From contig NZ_JAGFPK010000002.1 of NCBI RefSeq assembly GCF_017599385.1, positions 496,001-560,000 on the forward strand: a stretch of DNA of 64,000 bases, in the 5' to 3' direction. Every line of letters begins with the position of its first letter. Within the stretch, counting starts at the first letter, position 1. Of the stretch, positions 61,235 through 64,000 are shown one piece after another. The DNA is from Ciceribacter sp. L1K22. GTDB lineage: Bacteria; Pseudomonadota; Alphaproteobacteria; Rhizobiales; Rhizobiaceae. Below the pieces are notes generated by a model. The model was given only the letters and a program-made list of their open reading frames with translations. It was not told the DNA's origin and searched no databases. Both the position numbers and the translations under genes were made by a program.

Positions 61235-62284
61235 TTAGGTCTTGTCTCTGACGATGCGGTAGTAGGAGAGTTCATCGCCGATCGCGGTGAGGAACAGGAT
61301 CAATCCCGTGATGGCGAGAACCGTCGATGTCGTCAGTCCCTGTGTCTGCAGGATGATGCCGGAATTCAGGATGAAGGCCATCAAGGCGCCCGCGAAAATA
61401 ACGCCGATCGGCGACCCCCGCGCCAGAACGGCCACCATAATGCCGAGATAGCCGTAATTATTGGAAATGCCGCCCTGCAGACGATGCACCGTGCCGGCGA
61501 TTTCCAGCATGCCGGCAACGCCTGCGATCGCGCCGGAAAGCAGCATCACCGTGATCAGATGCTTCTTCGCCTTGATGCCGGCGTATTTGCCGGCCGATGG
61601 ATTTGAGCCGATGAGGCGAACCTCGTATCCCCATTTCGTAAAACTGAGGACCACGGCCATGACGACCGCAAGCGCCACGGCGATCGGCAGACCCCAGTGA
61701 ACTAGGCCCCAAAACTCGGGCATCTCGGCAGGAATGCGCGGCGTTGCGGAGTTGGCGACACCGCCACGCTCGCGCCAGACGTCGGTGGAGACGTAGAAGA
61801 CGAGAAGGATGGCGACGAAGTTGAGGAGCAGCGTGGTGATCAGTTCGTTGACGTTGGCATAGGCGCGCGCCAGCGTCGGCACGAGGATCCAGACGAGCCC
61901 GCCGAAAGCCCCGGCCACGAACATCGCAATGAGGCTCCATTCATCGGGCAAGGGAATGAAGAGCCCGACCGCAGAGGCTGCAAACGCGCCAGCATAAAAT
62001 TGTCCCTCCGCACCAATGTTCCATGCGCCGATCTGCTGCGCGACGGTCACCGACAATCCGGTTAGAATCAGCGGTATGACCAAGAGCCCCAGATCTTCCA
62101 TGCCGAAGGAAGAGCCGAACGACGAGTTGACGACCTGCCAGCCGAGTTCGAGCGGGTTCTTGCCGGCAAAGGCGAGAATGATACCGGCAAAAACGAGCGC
62201 CAGCGCGATCGCGGCGATCCGGGCACCGACCGCCATGCCGGGATGCGAGGACGGAAGGCGCTGAAGGCGGAAGTTATTGGCCAT
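61235..62284 (-). CDS. Nucleoside/nucleobase ABC transporter permease (NupP/YufP-like)
   Basis: The 349-residue permease has an N-terminal cytoplasmic tail, then LTGLSVTVAQQIGAWNIGAEGQFYAGAFAA and EVRLIGSNPSAGKYAGIKAKKHLITVMLLSGAIAGVAGMLE, the usual text of this type. Its start overlaps the end of the ATPase gene by 11 bases. Confidence 0.9.
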   Translation of the reverse strand: MANNFRLQRLPSSHPGMAVGARIAAIALALVFAGIILAFAGKNPLELGWQVVNSSFGSSFGMEDLGLLVIPLILTGLSVTVAQQIGAWNIGAEGQFYAGAFAASAVGLFIPLPDEWSLIAMFVAGAFGGLVWILVPTLARAYANVNELITTLLLNFVAILLVFYVSTDVWRERGGVANSATPRIPAEMPEFWGLVHWGLPIAVALAVVMAVVLSFTKWGYEVRLIGSNPSAGKYAGIKAKKHLITVMLLSGAIAGVAGMLEIAGTVHRLQGGISNNYGYLGIMVAVLARGSPIGVIFAGALMAFILNSGIILQTQGLTTSTVLAITGLILFLTAIGDELSYYRIVRDKT

Positions 62285-63860
62285 GGGACACCCCGTCCGC
62301 GATCTGGCTCCGGCCGCCCATCAGTAGGCCGATCTGCTCGATGTCGACATTGTCGTTCTTCACGACACCCATGATCTTCCCTTCGTAGAGAACTGCTATC
62401 CTGTCCGAGAGGTTGAGCAGTTCCTCGAGTTCCTCCGAGATCAGCACGATCCCGGCGCCGGCATCGCGCAGCTCGACGATGTAGCGCAGCATGGTATTGA
62501 TCGCCCCGACATCGAGGCCACGGCTCGGATAGGCCGCGACGAGCACCTTTGACGCCACGCGCATCTCGCGCCGGGCAACAAGACGCTGCTGGTTGCCGCC
62601 GGAGAGGTTGCGGATCGGCATGCCGAAATCCGGGATTGCCACCTCGGCCGCCGCCGCGATCTCCTTTGCAAGTGCAGTCGCAGCCGCAGGCTTGTAGAGC
62701 CCGCCACTGCTGACGGGTGGCTTCACATACTCCCGCATCACCGCATTGACCGTGATGCTGAGCGCCGGCGCAAGGCCGCTGTGAAGTCTGTCTTCCGGGA
62801 TATGGCCGATGCCGCGAGCGACAAAATCGGCGGCATCGGCCTTGGTGATGGCCGTTCCCTCAAGAAGGATGCGGCCGGATGAGGGCGTGCGTGTTCCGGT
62901 CAGAACATGGGAGAGTTCGCGCTGGCCGTTACCGGCAACCCCGGCAATACCGACGATTTCGCCTGCATGAACGGCGAGATCGATGCCCGAGAGGGCCAGA
63001 TGGCCCGCATCGTCGAGAACGTCCACCGCTTCGAGTTTGAGGATCGGTTCGGCCGACACAGGTGCTGCACCGGCCGGTCGTTCGCGCATGTCTGCGAGCA
63101 CTATATCGCGACCGACCATCAGCCGGGCGAGCTTCGCGGGGGTGCAGTCGGCGGCAAGCTCTGTCGCCACCTTGCGCCCCTGTCGCAAAATGGTGATGCG
63201 GTCAGAAATCTCCAGAACTTCGTCCAGCTTGTGCGAGATGAAGATCACCGAATTGCCGGTCGATACGAAGTCGCGCAATGCCTTGAAAAGTTCCCGCGCT
63301 TCGGCCGGCGTCAGCACAGCGGTCGGCTCGTCGAGGATCAGCACCTTCGCCTTGCGGGCAAGCACACGCAGGATTTCAACCCGCTGCTGCTCGCCGGTCG
63401 AAAGATCGGAAACCCTTGCGGCCGGACGGGTCTGCAGATTGAATTTCGCGGCAAGCTCGGCTGTACGGGCCTCCAGCAAAGCGGCTGACGCCCGACGCGG
63501 CGTCTCGCTCCAGCCGAGATGGATGTTTTCAGCAACGGTAAAAGCCTGCACCAGCTTGAAGTGCTGGTGTACCATCCCGATCCCGGCGGCGATCGCCTGC
63601 AGAGGAGACGAGAATTCCTGTCGGTATCCGTCGATGATGATCTCTCCGGCATCCGGCTGGTAAATGCCGGTCAGGATGTTCATCAATGTCGACTTGCCGG
63701 CGCCGTTTTCTCCCAGCAGCGCATGAATTTCACCGGGCTGCACGTCGACGTCGACATCGGCATTGGCGATCACGCCGGGGAAGTATTTCGCGATACCGTT
63801 AAGCTGGACGAGCGGGGGAGTGCCTGACGGCGCCACGTATCGGTTGGGGCCTTCGATCAT
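62274..63860 (-). CDS. Nucleoside/nucleobase ABC transporter double ATPase (NupO/YufO-like)
   Basis: The protein of about 528 residues carries two ATPase halves. The first has Walker A GENGAGKST, signature LSTGEQQR and Walker B VLILDEPTAVLTP. The second has the degenerate GVAGNGQRE loop and NLSGGNQQR, typical of BMP-linked and sugar importers. It powers uptake of purine nucleosides or bases. The start is uncertain: the ATG at MIEGPNRY has no clear Shine-Dalgarno, and a TTG lies two codons upstream. Confidence 0.9.
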   Translation of the reverse strand: MIEGPNRYVAPSGTPPLVQLNGIAKYFPGVIANADVDVDVQPGEIHALLGENGAGKSTLMNILTGIYQPDAGEIIIDGYRQEFSSPLQAIAAGIGMVHQHFKLVQAFTVAENIHLGWSETPRRASAALLEARTAELAAKFNLQTRPAARVSDLSTGEQQRVEILRVLARKAKVLILDEPTAVLTPAEARELFKALRDFVSTGNSVIFISHKLDEVLEISDRITILRQGRKVATELAADCTPAKLARLMVGRDIVLADMRERPAGAAPVSAEPILKLEAVDVLDDAGHLALSGIDLAVHAGEIVGIAGVAGNGQRELSHVLTGTRTPSSGRILLEGTAITKADAADFVARGIGHIPEDRLHSGLAPALSITVNAVMREYVKPPVSSGGLYKPAAATALAKEIAAAAEVAIPDFGMPIRNLSGGNQQRLVARREMRVASKVLVAAYPSRGLDVGAINTMLRYIVELRDAGAGIVLISEELEELLNLSDRIAVLYEGKIMGVVKNDNVDIEQIGLLMGGRSQIADGVSHGQ

Positions 63861-63889
63861 TCGCAATACCGTTGAGGGCTGTCATTTGA

Positions 63890-63913
63890 GGGGAAGGCCT
63901 GCGTGGCCTCCCC
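63890..63913 (-). other. Intercistronic hairpin after the BMP binding-protein gene
   Basis: Arms GGGGAAGGCC and GGCCTCCCC pair with one bulged base around a 5-nt loop, between the end of the binding-protein gene and the ATPase start. As in the other transporter operons here, it may favour the binding-protein message. Confidence 0.5.
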
Positions 63914-63931
63914 CGTTTCGAGCAAGTTGGA

Positions 63932-64000
63932 TTAGAGGCCGGTGACGCCTTCGACCGACCAATCCCAATTGTAGAGCTCGAGTTCGGTCATGCGCTGGCC
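63932..64000 (-). CDS. BMP-family purine-type ABC binding protein (C-terminal end)
   Basis: Twenty-two residues and the stop are visible (…GQRMTELELYNWDWSVEGVTGL). The ending with W-VEGV-G matches BMP/PnrA-like basic membrane lipoprotein-type binding proteins that precede NupO-like ATPases. It is the first visible gene of the purine operon; the rest lies to the right of the window. Confidence 0.75.
   Translation of the reverse strand, partial: GQRMTELELYNWDWSVEGVTGL

Overview
The window is a gene-dense stretch (about 60% GC, ABC and TRAP transporters in most operons, almost no intergenic space) of an alphaproteobacterium, most likely a member of the Rhizobiaceae (Rhizobium/Agrobacterium/Sinorhizobium group). 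The glpR-glpD-glpSTPQUV-glpK order, xanthine-I (NMT1-motif) riboswitches, an ECF sigma/ChrR pair and the uronate TRAP operon all fit that group. I see no rRNA, tRNA, insertion sequence, prophage or CRISPR array. Protein names rest on recognising motifs and family character in the translations; nothing was searched.

Layout. 1-2.7 kb: end of a peptide-type ABC importer, followed by an opposing FAD amino-acid oxidase-like gene. 4.2-5.2 kb: a ribbon-helix-helix protein and a DJ-1/PfpI protein. 5.3-12.2 kb: a cluster carrying two xanthine-I riboswitch candidates. It has a divergent CDA-fold nucleobase deaminase, an NMT1-type ABC importer, an isopenicillin N synthase-like Fe(II) oxygenase, a DmpA-type P1 peptidase and an orphan PhnM-like amidohydrolase. 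12.2-24.5 kb: an M19 dipeptidase and an amidase diverge from a polyamine-type ABC importer, a NylB-like hydrolase, two tandem YtcJ-like amidohydrolases and a TetR regulator. A perfect 20-bp palindrome lies in the divergent promoter region. 24.5-35 kb: a hexuronate regulon (GntR regulator, kdgK, uxaC, TRAP transporter, KdgF-like cupin, kduI, kduD, uxuB, uxuA). It converges saturated and unsaturated uronates on 2-keto-3-deoxygluconate and phosphorylates it.

35-38.1 kb: pntA/pntB transhydrogenase. 38.3-44.7 kb: an ECF sigma factor with its ChrR-type anti-sigma and a DUF2177 membrane protein, divergent from an FAD amine oxidase/DUF1365/Cfa-like operon. This looks like a singlet-oxygen or lipid-stress module; it is followed by an SDR and a YbaN-like protein on the other strand. 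44.9-54.8 kb: complete glycerol uptake and catabolism operon with its repressor. 55.0 kb: a 54-residue DUF1328 membrane protein. 55.3-64 kb: a purine salvage/catabolism operon encoding a BMP-type nucleoside/nucleobase ABC importer, 8-oxoguanine deaminase, another purine-type deaminase, guanine deaminase, and a Rieske oxygenase catalytic domain with no Rieske cluster.

The most interesting signals are the two xanthine riboswitches governing an unusual gene set, the Rieske-less (NdmC-like) oxygenase inside the purine operon, the ChrR homologue that has lost both cysteine zinc ligands, and the palindromic operator linked to the amidase/ABC/TetR cluster.
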